The notes under the pieces are model-generated. The model was not told where the DNA came from, did not search any database, and saw only the letters and a program-made list of their open reading frames with translations. Below, piece by piece: positions 20,942-32,840 of a DNA stretch of 64,000 nucleotides. The position numbers and the translations under genes are program-made. Source of the DNA: Dichetophora obliterata (Eukaryota > Arthropoda > Insecta > Diptera > Sciomyzidae); the NCBI GenBank assembly GCA_963920525.1, contig OY986435.1:297463708-297527707 (forward strand), given 5' to 3'. Position 1 is the stretch's first letter; each line of letters starts with the position of its first letter.

Positions 20942-21872
20942 CAGGGTTACCAATATTCGAAGCGCCCATCTGGCAACACTGTAACTTTCCGCAGTGATGC
21001 CAAATCGACTAATGACATACCGCGTTTGAAGCGTCATTCCAAGCAAATGTTTACAATGGAACAGTACACGCCACGCGAACCCTCTAAAATTGTTGAAATT
21101 TACATTCAACAAAACAAGTCAATAGTGAAAACTCAACTCAATGAGCGATGAAGCTCATTTTCAGTTGAACGGAACGGTAAACAAACAAAATTGCCGTATT
21201 TATGCCACTGAAAATCCACAAGAGATTCAAGAGGTACCTCTTCACGACGCAAAAGTCACTGTTTGGTGCGGCGTTTGTGCTAAAATGCTCATTGGGCCGT
21301 TCTTTTTCGAAGATGATAATGGCCACAGAGTTACTGTCAATCAGGAGCGTTATCGCGATATGATAAACAATTTTGTCATGCCAATCGTTCGTCGAAAGCG
21401 TATCAGGCACTACTGGTTTCAACAAGACGGGCGCCACCACACACAAGCCGCACTACAATCGATTTTTTGAAGCAATTATCCCTTGCCGTTTGATGTCAAA
21501 AAATGGTGATTTCGATTGGCCGCCAAGATCACCAGATTTAACGCCTCCAGACTTCTTTTTGTGGGGTTATTTGAAATCAATGGTTTACGTCAACAAGCCA
21601 GAGACCCTAGAAGAGCTGAAAACCAACATCCGTCAAGAAATAACCGCCATTCCCATCGAAATGTTGAAGAAAACCATGGAAAATGCTGCAAAACGGGCAC
21701 AATATGTCGTAGAGGCCAATGGCGACCATTTACGAGATATCATATTCAAGAAATAATGTAAGCAAATCTACTTGAACCCAATTAAATGATATTCATGACG
21801 AATAGACAAAACATTGTGGTTTCTTTGATTTATTTAAAAATAAAATAGGCGCTTCAAATATTGGCAACCCTG
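20942..21872 (+). mobile_element. Internally deleted mariner with intact terminal inverted repeats
   Basis: The left end starts CAGGGTTACCAATATTCGAA and the right end is its inverse with few mismatches (TTTGAAGCGCC side at 21845-21872). TA flanks both ends (20940-20941 and 21873-21874). Length is 931 bp against about 1.3 kb for an autonomous mariner, because part of the N-terminal DNA-binding region is missing. It sits inside the 2.27-kb insertion, so it is the youngest layer there. Confidence 0.9.
21059..21756 (+). pseudogene. mariner transposase, deleted and frameshifted
   Basis: The gene starts near 21059 with an EQYTPRE-like N-terminus, then a deletion jumps to the catalytic region. SDEAHFQLNG-VNKQNCRIY (21141 on) carries the first catalytic Asp, WFQQDG (about 21417-21434) the second, and SPDLTPPDFFLWGYLKS (about 21531-21581) the third in mariner spacing. 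A frame change at about 21430 separates the second and third blocks (frames ending 21470 and 21756). The transposase would cut and paste the element at TA; this copy cannot encode it. Confidence 0.88.
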
Positions 21873-22705
21873 TAGAATTGTGGTTTACCCGGTTTTACTG
21901 GGAAACCAATTGTTATTTTTTTAACCTTTTCATGTACAATTCTAGTGGCTGAAGGTGTCACAGTCAAATATAAATGATCTAAGAACTTTAGGTCTGTAAG
22001 ACGGGATGTTGAAGAGCCTTGTCAGGTGGAGCCTTGAGCCCAGGTATTGACTGTCGTTGGGTTTGGCCCACGTGGGGTTTTCAAATCGCTCTGGCTGTGG
22101 TTAGGCCAGAAAGGCCGGTGTGAGTTACACTTAAGTTGAACTCGGGCTAATGATTCCTTTAAATTACTAAGAGTGTGATGGTAGATTGAATCTCGCTAAT
22201 TTCAAACAGTAAATGTTAGGAAGGTAAGCAACTACCGGATCAATATACTGTGATCTTTGGAATTTGAGTACAGGCGACGGGGAAACATAAATAGTCTGAG
22301 TTGTGTCCACTGAGATTGAGGAACCTGATTGCATGAGTGAAAGGCCTAGTTAGTTGCCTTAATTTTTCATGTCAGAAAGTGATGACCTTTGATATGGATA
22401 TAATGATTTTGTAGCGGCCAAAAATAATGGGTTGTATTATTGGTATTGATACTGAGATAACCCATGGTTATTAAAATAACCAAGTCATGTTTAAATTCGA
22501 GTGGCTGAATGAGTCACGGTCATGAAAAGTGTCTTTTTGACATCAGTGTTGGGGGTTCTGTGGCATGTTATTAGCGGAACCTTTCAAAGTGGTCTTTCTT
22601 GAATTCCGAAGAGGCGTTGGCCGACGCTTCATATTTGTCCCAAGCTTTGGAGAACCGTTGAGTTAAGCCTTCGCGGCAGGGGTCAACGTTAAAAACATAG
22701 TGGCT

Positions 22706-22904
22706 TTCTGTCTCTATCCATATCACCAGTTTTAGCCTCCAATGAAATAACACGCTCTTTGAGTGAAATATTTTCATCTTGCAAAAAATTTAGGAGACCG
22801 TTAATATGTTGATTTTCAGCACGCATTTCTCTTAATTCATTGTAAATAACTTCTAAGGTAATGTCGTTATTTAACATAGCCGGAGAAGCAGAGTTGATAA
22901 GCAA
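22706..22904 (-). pseudogene. FP25K-like LINE ORF1, N-terminal coiled-coil half
   Basis: From a Met at 22904 the frame reads a short leader and a heptad-rich segment (LEVIYNELREMRAENQHING, LLNFLQDENISLKERVISLE) that should form a coiled coil, ending at KTGDMDRDR where the 16-bp target duplication begins. The protein continues at 20435 after the insertion. Trimerisation through the coiled coil is the usual role in LINE ORF1 proteins; here this is inferred. Confidence 0.6.
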
Positions 22905-24038
22905 ATCAACCTATTTGGTTTTTTTATATGAGGAATTCGTAGCAGAGGTCGATTATCCGATGTGCGATATTTTGTTGTTATCATTATTACTTGCATTAGA
23001 AGTTGCAGCTACATTTATACGGTATATAATATATATACTTTATTATACTGGCTATGCCTCATTTTGTGCGTTCCAAACATTTTTAAAATGTTTATTTACA
23101 CTGACCTCTTCTGATGTAGCGCATTACCAGACTTGACCCAATCGTTTTTATTTTGGTTTAAAAATTAAGATTTTTGGTAAAATTATATATTTGTGGTTGG
23201 AACGACTTAGTAGTTCCATTCAAATAAAGTTAACAGGCAACTAAAGTAATGAAAAAATTTTAAATTTCCTGTATCTTCCTTATCCTGCCATTTTTTCCAT
23301 TGCACTGGTGTACTTTTTCAAGACTTAAAAGAAATAGCAGCTCTGAGTTAAGAAAAATATATGACGGGCTTATAGAGAATTTTTTAAGTTTAACAACAAA
23401 AGGAAAGAAGCAGACTTTCAGTAGCTGTCCAGACTTCATGCTAGCAGCTTGCGGTCGTTTGCTGTTCCGTTTGTTTATTTTGCATGCGAGATTAAAAATG
23501 AGGTCAATATTAAAATCACGAAACTATTTTTGATTATTAAATAAAAATTTTTAAAGACGTATCTTTAACTATTTATTAACGTGCAGATCTAGAGGCAAGC
23601 CAAAATATTTATACAACATTAAAAAAAATTATGAAGAAAAATTTTAAAATATAATTTAATAATTTACAGAAGAACTTTATAAATCAAAACTTTTTAAAGA
23701 TGAAATCTTGACAAAAATACAATATACAATTACCAAAAGTAAAATTTGTGCACCAAAATAAAAAGTTTAAGAGGTGTAAATGTTAAAATAGAGTATATTA
23801 ACATTGTGAAAACGTTTGTAACGCACAAAAGGAGGCGAAGCCGGAATAGAAGTTCATGGTACATAGCCCGAAGGAACATAATCCCAACTTTCAAATTTTG
23901 GGTTGTGTCCTTTTATTTTGTGGACATAGTCCCAAAAATGGGATTTGGGATTATGGCCACTAATAAAGCGGTCATAACACCAACTGGGGTTTCTTACCAT
24001 TTGGATTTTGAACTTGTACGGGATTGTTGTTATAACCG
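22905..24038. other. AT-rich noncoding DNA with GGGACATAG/ATAATCCCA-type phrases at its right end
   Basis: No gene seen. From about 23870 the motif GACATAGTCCCA and its inverse GGGATTATG recur, as they do inside the adjacent MITE at 24039-24347, so the right end may be a second copy or an extension of that element. Confidence 0.5.
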
Positions 24039-24347
24039 GTGACGGGACATAGCATAGGATCTTTTTCTTTTCTTGAGGACATAGTCCCAAAATTAGATTT
24101 GGCACTACTTCCTGTTTCAAAAAAGTCATAAGCCCAAGAAAAAAAGAGGACGTAATCCCAAAAAAAATTGTATCATAAAAAAATGTATTTGCCTTGTATG
24201 GAATGGTGATAGCAACAAGGGTAATATCCCAAGCGGTTAGAACATCCATTTGGTGTTATGACCGCTTATAATGCGGACATATTCTTTTTTGATTACGTCG
24301 TCAAAATAAGGGGACGATTATGTCTATTGGGGCTATATCCCGTCACC
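24039..24347. mobile_element. MITE with CGGTGACGGGA(C/T)ATAG ends
   Basis: The left end CGGTGACGGGACATAG (24039 on) is the inverse of the right end CTATATCCCGTCACCG (24334-24349). The flanks TTATAAC (left) and TTATCAC (right) may be an imperfect 7-bp target duplication. No coding sequence. The right flank was later used as target by the hAT-type element at 24356. Confidence 0.6.
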
Positions 24348-24355
24348 GTTATCAC

Positions 24356-25085
24356 TGGTGTCCGACCGAATATTCGATTTTGGTTTCGGGCCAGTTTCGG
24401 CCCTTTTTTCAGTTTCGGCCATATAGAGGCCTAGCCGAAACTAGCCGAAACTTTTGGTAAAAATTTCTTGCATCTTTTATTTAATTTAAATATAAATGCT
24501 TGGTTTGATAAAAATATTTACAACGCATTGTACAAAACAAAAATTATGATTTATCGTGTTAACGCAAAACATTTTGGTTAATTTTATGCGTTTGATACTA
24601 TCATTTTCTATTTTATCATCTCTATTGCAATTAATATAATTCCGAACGAATTTTGGGTGTGTGGAATAAAGCAAAAGACAGCAAAATATTTCTATTTTTA
24701 TTTTACTAAACCTTTAAAAATACTTTGTTTTGTAGTTCTATAAAAATGTATATTGTAGGTGCATACTGTTTTGAGTGTGTACGGAAGATATAGAGTATGC
24801 AATACTTTTGTAATAAAAAATAAAATAAGAAATGATCTCATTTATTATTAAAGTAAACTTCAATTAACTATTATAAACTACATTATTCAAATAATACCTT
24901 TTTTGTATTAAATTTTTTTTCTTATGCGTATGAAAGTACTTTTGATTCCTTTTAATAATAAAAAATAATTTGTAAAAAATTAAATTTTTATATCAATAAC
25001 CAGTTTCAGTTTCGGGCGAATATTATAAAATGGCCAAATATTCGGTTTCGGTTTCGGCCAAAATTCTGGCTTCCGTCGTACACTA
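24356..25085. mobile_element. hAT-type nonautonomous element with 8-bp duplication
   Basis: An 8-bp repeat GTTATCAC flanks the element exactly (24348-24355 and 25086-25093), diagnostic of hAT-type insertion. The ends are TGGTGTCCGACC and, inverted, TAGTGTACGACG; the right end fits the hAT YARNG rule. Next to the ends the words TTTCGGCC and GTTTCGG recur in both orientations. The interior is AT-rich without a transposase. Confidence 0.85.
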
Positions 25086-25093
25086 GTTATCAC

Positions 25094-26862
25094 CATTACG
25101 TACAAGACGAATAAATTTTGTTTTTTGTAAATTTTGCTGTGCGGCCTATAACTCCAAAACTATTCGCAAATTTCGATGGTATGATAGGTGTCACGCCCCT
25201 TGTCCAACTCCCATAAATGTTATCAGCAAAGCGGCATGTGTAAATTGTGGTCGAATACCGAATTCCGAGGCTAAGCAGCTTATAACTCCAAAGATATTCG
25301 ATATCGCAAATTTGGGTTGTATGGGAGGTTGGTGTGGCACCTGTGGGGGTAGGAGGGTGAAATACACCTTGCAACCTTTTCTCATACCTTTCAAATAAAC
25401 ATTCAAAATTTCATGAAAATCGGCTGAGCCGTTTCGGAGGAGTTCTGTAACAAACGTAGCGATTTTTTTATATTAGATTTGGGTTTTAAGGCCCCAACAA
25501 AGTAAGGTTATAAAAGCCTTTTTTGATTTCTATAATCTTTTTAAGCTATTAATACAAAATACAAAAATTTAAATAAAAGTTTGGCTTCCTGCTTAAATAT
25601 TATATTTATAATACATGTATAATAAATGATAATATTAATAAAAATTACATTAATTAAATTGTGAGCTTTAGAACAAGTAAGTTTTTAAGAAGACAACAAA
25701 AAAAAAACAACAACTCTGTATAGAGTCAATCACTTAGCTGACTTGACAGTCTGTTTCGGAAATCGCTTCATTTTCCTCTTCAGTAGTCTTTGAGTGATTA
25801 AGCTCTGATCAACTCACTGTTTAACTTTGTATACGACTTCACAGATTTAGGAATTCATTCTTTTAAATTGTATGGCTGCTAATCATATGACATTTTTAAA
25901 GCAGCAGGCTATTTATAGATCACCGCCATTAACTCTACCAGGGTTGCCATCTGTTATAGTTGCTTCTTTATTTATTTCAATATTCATTGGTGTTCGATAG
26001 TTTGTCAAAATGCACCATAAAAATGAAACGAGTTTTTTGCTTTACCAGAAGCTAGTGTTATAACTGATTGGTGGCTATTTTCACAACAAAATGTTCAATT
26101 ACACATGACTTTGACCGAAATCGATCAATTATTAGATTATTTAATTAATTTGAATTTAATTATACTTATTTCTATAATAATATATCTATTAACTTATTAC
26201 ATGAATTAAATTGCGATCTTTAGATCAAGTAAGTTTTTGTAAGAAGGCAAGAACAACAACAACAACTCTGTATAGAGTCAATCACTTAGCTGACCCCTTT
26301 ACCCAAGGGTGGTTTTGATTAAAAAAAAAAATTTATAATTTTTCATATCGATTGATCAAAACGTATATTAAATGTTTATTAAATTTTTGGTCACCCATGG
26401 ACCAAATTTTTGACGACATAGACTAAAAAAAGTCGATTTGATATAAAAATAAAACCTGTATAAAGTTTCGTGCCAATTGATAGACTTTTAAAACTAGCTC
26501 AAGAGACCAATAAATGGAGAAGCATTTTACAAGAGTTCAAAACAACTCTTGAAGTAAATTTTTTGAAAAAACAGGTATGCCTTTCTTTTTTAATGTTCTT
26601 TAAAACATTGAAAAATTTTTCTTTAAAATCAGTTAGCAAAGATAAAAATCGTATTAAAGGTACCAGAGTTGTGAAATTTAACTTTTCAAAAAAATGTTAT
26701 TTTGTTTCTTGTTTAAACAAAATTATAAAAATTCAAATTTGAGAAATTGCAATGAAATGTTGTTGAAATATTTTCTGAAACAATACAAATGAAAAGTGTG
26801 CTTAAAAGGTCATATTTAACATTATTGTAAAAGCTGTTTTTACTAAGCACTTAAAATAGTTA
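25094..26862. other. Noncoding DNA holding two copies of a dispersed (CAA)n-bearing repeat
   Basis: About 25657-25740 and 26207-26297 share TAAATTG(T/C)GA, CTTTAGA(A/T)CAAGTAAGTTTT, a CAA-rich linker and ACTCTGTATAGAGTCAATCA. A third copy flanks the long hexanucleotide array at 42172-43945. A motif AAAATCGGCTGAGCCGTTTC at about 25417, common in insect repeats, is also present. No gene seen. Confidence 0.75.
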
Positions 26863-27052
26863 ATCCTATCATTTGCACAAATAAAAAATTAAGAAAATCA
26901 TTAATTTTTCCAATATTTTGTGCATAAAAGTTTATGTTTCTGTTCAAAAGGTTTCTGTTAGGCCCTTTTGAACAGAAACATAAACTTTTATGTACAAAAT
27001 ATTGGAAAAATTTACGGTTTTCTTAATTTTTTATTTGTGCAAATGATAGGAT
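26863..27052. repeat. Long hairpin (about 88-bp arms)
   Basis: ATCCTATCATTTGCACAAAT at 26863 is the inverse of ATTTGTGCAAATGATAGGAT at 27033-27052, and pairing runs almost perfectly to a centre of about 16 nt near 26950-26966. This may be a small foldback element. No target duplication identified. Confidence 0.85.
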
Positions 27053-27127
27053 AGAATGATAGAACAATTCAGTTCAAAATTAAAGTGGCTTGCAACTTTT
27101 TAAGCTGTTGCGTTGTAGTTGCCTTAA

Positions 27128-28699
27128 GGGGGTCTTCTCATTGAGCAACTTTTTTTTTCGACTTTTTTTTTGCATTTATTTATAGCTTGGGTAGTTGTGA
27201 ATATGCCCCTAAAAGGATTTTTAGAAATTCGAAATACTTTAGAAGATACAGCCTTTTTTGTGAAGCAAGGTCTTCGTCAAAATGAGCTATTTTTTTCGAC
27301 TCATTTTCGAACGAAGCGGCATAAAGTAACCACCGAATTCCGAAAATAAAACCAGCTTACGAAGCGCTGTCGGCAGATAATTTGCTTGAAAGATGCCTTG
27401 GATCTGAAACTCAGAATTCCAATGAGTCCTACAATTCTGTTCTTTGGTCACTTTCGCCCAAACACATCAACTCAGGCGCACGCACCATCGAAGTGGCCAA
27501 TTTCATTGCAACGTGCCTCTTCAACGACGGTTTTATACCCATACTTAAAATTATGGGTTTGATGGGTATTGCGATTGGCAAAAACGCATACGAATACGCA
27601 CTATCTCGCAATGAAGACAGATTGAACCGATCAGAGACTCGAGCTCGACCAGAGAACGGCTCGCAGAGCAGAGAGGGCAGCAGAAAGCAGTTTCTACGAA
27701 AAAGAGGAAGGTGGCCTGTATGGAGCTGGCATCGCCGACTAATATTTGTAAGTAAAAAATATCTGAAATATTTAGATTTTCTTTCAAAGGCCCTTTTGTG
27801 ACTACCTGGCCAGTTTTCTTCACATCTACTGAACCAATTTTGATGAAATATTAATGAAAGCTTTAATGACGCAGAATTACCTTCTTTTGTTAATTGCGTA
27901 CTTTAATTTGTCACTTTTTTTCTTTTTTTGCCAAAAAAATAACTTTGATACCAGCAGAACTGCTTTTCTTGAAAAAAAAATTTTTTTGGGTTTTTTTGAA
28001 ACCCTCGTATTTTGACCTATGAGTTAAGTTTTATCCGGTTCTAGTGAACCGATTTTGATGATACAAAGTGAATTCGACGGAGAATTGTCAGTTCTTTAAA
28101 ACTGCATTTAAACATTTTTGATTTTTTTTTCCCAAAAAAATTACTTCAAACTTTAAACGCGTTTATCTCGAACCCACGTTTTTCGAACTGGCGGCCATGA
28201 TATCTCAAGTTCAACTGAACCGATTTTCATGAAACAAAGTGGAATCGACGCAGAATTGTCACCATTCTCGGGAGAACCTCGACCATAATTTTAAAAATTT
28301 TTTTACTATTTTTTTTTTGCACTAAACTACAAAAAAAAAAACCCGAAATTGAAATTTTTTTTTTGAATGGCCGCCATTTTGTCAAAAAAAATCACAAAAT
28401 TAAGCTTGAGGTTCACCCGAGAATTACATCTTTACTGATTATAACCCCTTTTTTTTCATTTCAGACGCTCCGGAGACCCGGAATCGTGGCCGCCGTGACG
28501 ACACCTTTTTTTCACCACCAACTTTGAAGTCTCATTACTTTTTGAACAGCCCACGTATCGAGGCAAAAAAAATTTTTTTATTTACTTTGAACCTTTTATA
28601 ATACAATAAATAAAAAAAGTTTTCAAGTATTCTTTGCGTTTTCAAATAAGAATTTTTTTAAAAAGGGTAAAAAAACGGGTTTTGAATGAGAAGACCGCC
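27128..28699 (+). mobile_element. Kolobok-like DNA transposon relic flanked by TTAA
   Basis: The ends GGGGGTCTTCTCATT (27128 on) and its inverse AATGAGAAGACCGCC (28685-28699) are flanked by TTAA at 27124-27127 and 28700-28703. TTAA targets occur in piggyBac and Kolobok; the encoded transposase tail points to the latter. Downstream of the ORF lie three imperfect copies of a phrase with AACCGATTTTGATGA and GACGCAGAATTGTCA (about 27826, 28046 and 28216). Length 1.57 kb is short for an autonomous element. Confidence 0.7.
27382..27801 (+). pseudogene. Kolobok/Mutator-like transposase C-terminal fragment
   Basis: LERCLGSETQNSNESYNSVL, a WSLSPKH block, VANFIATCLFNDGF and GIAIGKNAYEYAL correspond to the conserved C-terminal block (CL.GKTQN.NES.N...W...PK) of a transposase family annotated in animals as Kolobok or Mutator-like. 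The upstream catalytic residues are absent, and the last approximately 30 residues look like read-through. The only frame of any length in this element; no function is expected. Confidence 0.6.
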
Positions 28700-28703
28700 T
28701 TAA

Positions 28704-31700
28704 TGCTAATATAATAGATTTGTATACTTTCTAGACCCTAAGAGGGAGTTTTTACCCCTAAAACTCCCCTTATCTACAGGCCTGGCACGTGTTAGCTTGT
28801 GCATTCGTTAAATATATGTAGTACATTTAAGTTTAGGCCACATTCACATAGTGGAAGTTGTATTTTTCAATGACGTGTCTGTGGGTAAATCGAAAATGAC
28901 CAATTTTTTGTCGAAATAGCTAGATTAAATCATTTTTGGTTAAATTGTAGTTAACGAATTTATTAGTGACTGTATTTTGGATTGCAGTTCTTCCACGTAT
29001 TGTTCCAAAGGTTATGTAAATATTTTTTAATAAATTGTCTGTAGTCGGAGTGCTGTTGACTAGTTGAATGCCCTTTCAACTAGTCCTGAGGGCATATTCC
29101 TCAGTGTCAGGGTCCTTAAATTTTAGTGTTTTTCATAAAAACCTTACTTTATGAAGTTCAGGTGCAACAGCAATGAGCATTAAATGCATTTCAAGTAGTA
29201 AAACTCATAAAACGAAATAGCTAAACTGTGGCAAATAAAATATTAGAATGTCTTTCAATAAAATTCGACTGTTACTAAATAAGCATGAGATGTTTATAAA
29301 AATCAAAACTATTGTAAGCAAAAACTGTTACATATGTCCTTATTTCAGATTGCGTGTGCATGTTTCATAAAAAAGTTTTGCCTTGAGTGCTTGAAGCTTT
29401 AGTAATATCAAGAATAAAATCACTCAAATCACAAAAAAAATAAAAAAAAATGCACTGTCTTCAGCTTGTGAGATGGCAGCAGTTAGCAGGGACCAAAGCA
29501 TGTTATTTTCCTGACAGTTGAAACCCAACGTAAAATACACACACACTCACCTATACTCACTTTGCATGCACTTGATTTCACAAAACGTACCAATACTACA
29601 ATTTGTTTAGTTTAAATGCATTTGATCTCTTTGAACAAACAGTGGCGGATGACGTTTTGGCACATATAAATCTGGCTTTTACTCTAGAGAAGCTTAAGTA
29701 AAGTGCTTCTAATTTGGAGCTGAGGTATTAGTTATGCAATAATGTACGGAAAATGAAACAAAAACCTGGGCAAACATTGAAATGGAATGTAAAAGTTCAA
29801 GGAAATGGTCCCTTGTTTCCTAGACCTTACTTCTAAAATAAGCCACTGATGTAAATGCTGGTTTACAAGTGTGTGAATAAAATACCATAAAACATGTTAC
29901 TTCAGACATGAGCTGGACTGGATGCTGCTGCGATTCTTGGTCATCACAAACTGAATAGTCCTTTGCATGAATGTTATTTTTTGTCTGCGTGTGTGTGTAT
30001 CTATTTTTATATATGCTCAGAAAGGACTTTGGTAAGTATTATTAAAATCAAATAAACTCTTTATATGCAAAATCTAAGATCAGTGCAATGTTTGAGCATA
30101 TGTGTCGGTATGTATGCAAATTTGTGCATTTGTGCTTGTATATCATGACTTTGTCAATAAAAGACAAGATGCTGCAGACCATTGCATATTTGTTCTTTAT
30201 TTGCAGCTATTCTTTATTTTTCTTGCTTATAGAAATATAGAGTATAGTAGAAGTATTTCTCCAAGATAAGTGAACAACTTCAGCTGTTTTGTGAAATAAT
30301 TTTTGATTTTAAGTTCTTCCTTTGATTTTCAGTTTGCATGAATAAATTTTGATGATTTTTGCTAGTTATTTAATTAAATAATGTGCTTAAGTCAGCTGTT
30401 TTTCAAACTAGCTTGATTGCTACTTGAGTACTAAAATTCTTTAAAATTACTAAGATTTTTTTTATGAAAGAGTAATCGCATCAAAAATCATATACCTGCC
30501 AAATGTTATTGGATAAATCGTTAGAATGTCCTTTTTGCACAAAATAATAATGTGATTGATGCTGAATTAGAATGTACTCGTATTTTTGTGAAAGTTTTTT
30601 GGGAAAAATAAAATTTCTCTATTAATAAATTATTAGCATTTAACTATTTTAGTTTGTTATTCGTAAATTAATAAAACCTTTTGGGTAATTTATGAGCACT
30701 TAATGCTTAAATTAACTAAGAATTATAAAATAAATGTATTTATGATCCATTTTCAAAGGGTAAGGTTAATTCGACCTAAAAATTATCCATTTTTACAAAT
30801 TTTTTGACACACTTCTGTTAGTGGAAGAAAGTTGAATTGATGAAGGTACTACAAACCAACGTTGAAAAATATCTAGCAAAAACTATATTGAAAAATGTCA
30901 AGAAATAACAAAGATGCAGTCGCTTTCTGGAAGCACCTCCAAAAGAAGTGGTTTTGCGGTGAACAGCATAGCCTATGAGCGCATAACTGAAATAAAAAAT
31001 TGATGATGTTTTGAGAAGCTAATAAGATTCTCAAGGTAACGCTGTGTATATCTTTTATTTTTTTTTTAGATTTTTGGAACACTTGAAAATAAAAAAATTG
31101 ATATTTGGCCAAAAAAACCGACATGTTTCTTACTTACTGTAAAATGAAATGTAAGCAAAGAAAGAAGAAGAAGTTGACAGTATTACCTTATGAATTTAGA
31201 TGTGAATGAGTGTACTAAATTTCAAAAGGATCGGTTCAGCCATTTTGGCAGGAGAGTGTTCACCGGCTTTGAAAACACGACTTGTGTGAAAATCGCTTTA
31301 AAGTTTTGTACACTGCATTTTTTTGTTCGAGGTACACGTACTAAAAAATTTATATCTCCGTTAGTTTTATTCGGATCAACTTCAAATTTGGATACAATAT
31401 TCTTAAGATATACTATAATTAATTATTAAAAATGGTTAAAAAAAGTCTAAAAACCTTACCCTCCCTTAAGGTACTCTACATACGATGTTTTTTTTTTTTT
31501 TGATAATATATCTGTGGTCTCAAGCATATTTGCTACTATGGCAGGCTTTTGCCAAATGTCTTTATATCGATTATTGGTCATTTGGTAGACATTTTTAATT
31601 ATTAATACTTTTTTAAAATATAAATTTCACAAAAAATAAAAAAAGGCGGAAATTTAAGGTTGCGGCAAATAAAACATACCTGATAGCTTTAATTTAAAAT

Positions 31701-32530
31701 TAGGTGTTCTTTATATCAGATTCCACGAAATTGCCGAAGAGTGTAATACATAAATCATAATACCTGTTCTTACTCTATTTTTAAAAAAATCATTAAAACT
31801 TTTCTTTGTTAGTTTATTATTTGTTACATATTTTTAGTTGAGATTGGTAGCAAAAATGCTTTTAATGACAATTCTGGTGTCTAGGAACAACAGCATACCC
31901 CACTTCTTGCAACTTTTTTGAGAGCACTTAAAAATCGCTTAAAAAATATTTTATTCATTTTAAAAAAATTGTCCAGTTTTAATAGGTGGTTTTACTTTGG
32001 CTAGCAAGAGTAGGTAAGGTTAGGTTAGGTAATGGTGGCTGAGCCGATAGACGACTCGTACAAGAGTAAAAGTTACAGCAAATTTTTTGACATTAATAAT
32101 TGAGACTTGAAATGGACATATTTCCATTTTTTTAATATTTTTCTTTAAAAAATAAAGAAAAAATTTGAAAAAGCAGAATTTTCTTGGTTTTGATTAGACG
32201 TAAATAAAAAAAAACAAAAGAAATTTTGGTATCCAAACTATTTTGATCTGTTTCCTATGATTTTTTACACTTGCTTTTTTAGAACTCACTTTTTTCACTT
32301 GCCTCTTACAAAAGCATATTGAACAAGCTTGCTTAACAAATTTTGTTGCTACTGTTAACACTTGTTAACTAGCGGGTAGTGCGATTTGGTAGCGGGTAGT
32401 GCGAAAAAATTACGTAACAATGTGATTGCTGTGTGTATATGCGTGCGAGTATTGAGAAGACTACACAGTGGGCATTTCAGAGAAGGCATACTAGTACATG
32501 GAAGAATAATGAAGTAGGGTAAGTAGCTTT
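28704..32530. other. AT-rich noncoding DNA, no gene recognised
   Basis: Nothing gene-like seen. A short TTAGG-like run GGTTAGGTTAGG at about 32010 followed by TGGTGGCTGAGCCGATAGAC resembles a dispersed fly repeat. A degenerate pair AGGGTAAGGTT (about 30760) and AACCTTACCCT (about 31455) could be ends of an old element, unproven. Confidence 0.5.
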
Positions 32531-32840
32531 GACAAGACCTATCGTTAATGTCAAAATCAAATAGTGCTGCCATATCACAATTTAAAATCCAATGAAATAT
32601 CCATACTTTGTCTTGGCGTTTCTGATTAAATCCTTTGCTAGCAATACTTCAAAACGGGGAAGTACAGGTTTTTTGATTTAGGCAAGCTCGAAGCGGACTT
32701 TTTCTACGAAATATTTTTGTATGTTATAATCTAGCTTGAGCTTTCCACTTCAAATTTATTCTTGGTTTTGTGGTTTTTGTGGTTTTCATAGAGAATTTCG
32801 TGTGAAGTTACATATATCTTAAAAACTTTTAATTATAAAA

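Larger units (their letters stand above)
20436..22705. mobile_element. 2.27-kb unidentified insertion with 16-bp target duplication
   Basis: The 16-mer TTCTGTCTCTATCCAT occurs at 20420-20435 and at 22706-22721, exactly where the FP-like ORF1 is interrupted. This shows the intervening DNA was inserted there. A duplication of this length suits target-primed retrotransposition better than most DNA transposons. The insert has no recognisable reverse transcriptase; it contains a later mariner (20942-21872), two hairpins near its left end (about 20510-20580) with the same GCACGG loop, and on the minus strand near its right end a short open frame (about 22690-22571) with VDPCREGLTQRFSKAWDKYE. No poly(A) at either end. 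Family unknown. Confidence 0.7.

Noticed and set aside
27551..27823. Minus-strand frame of 90 codons
   Set aside because: Antisense to the Kolobok-like fragment, which explains the open frame.
30759..31460. Possible old transposon between AGGGTAAGGTT and its inverse
   Set aside because: Only about 11 bp match clearly and no target duplication or coding remnant supports it.
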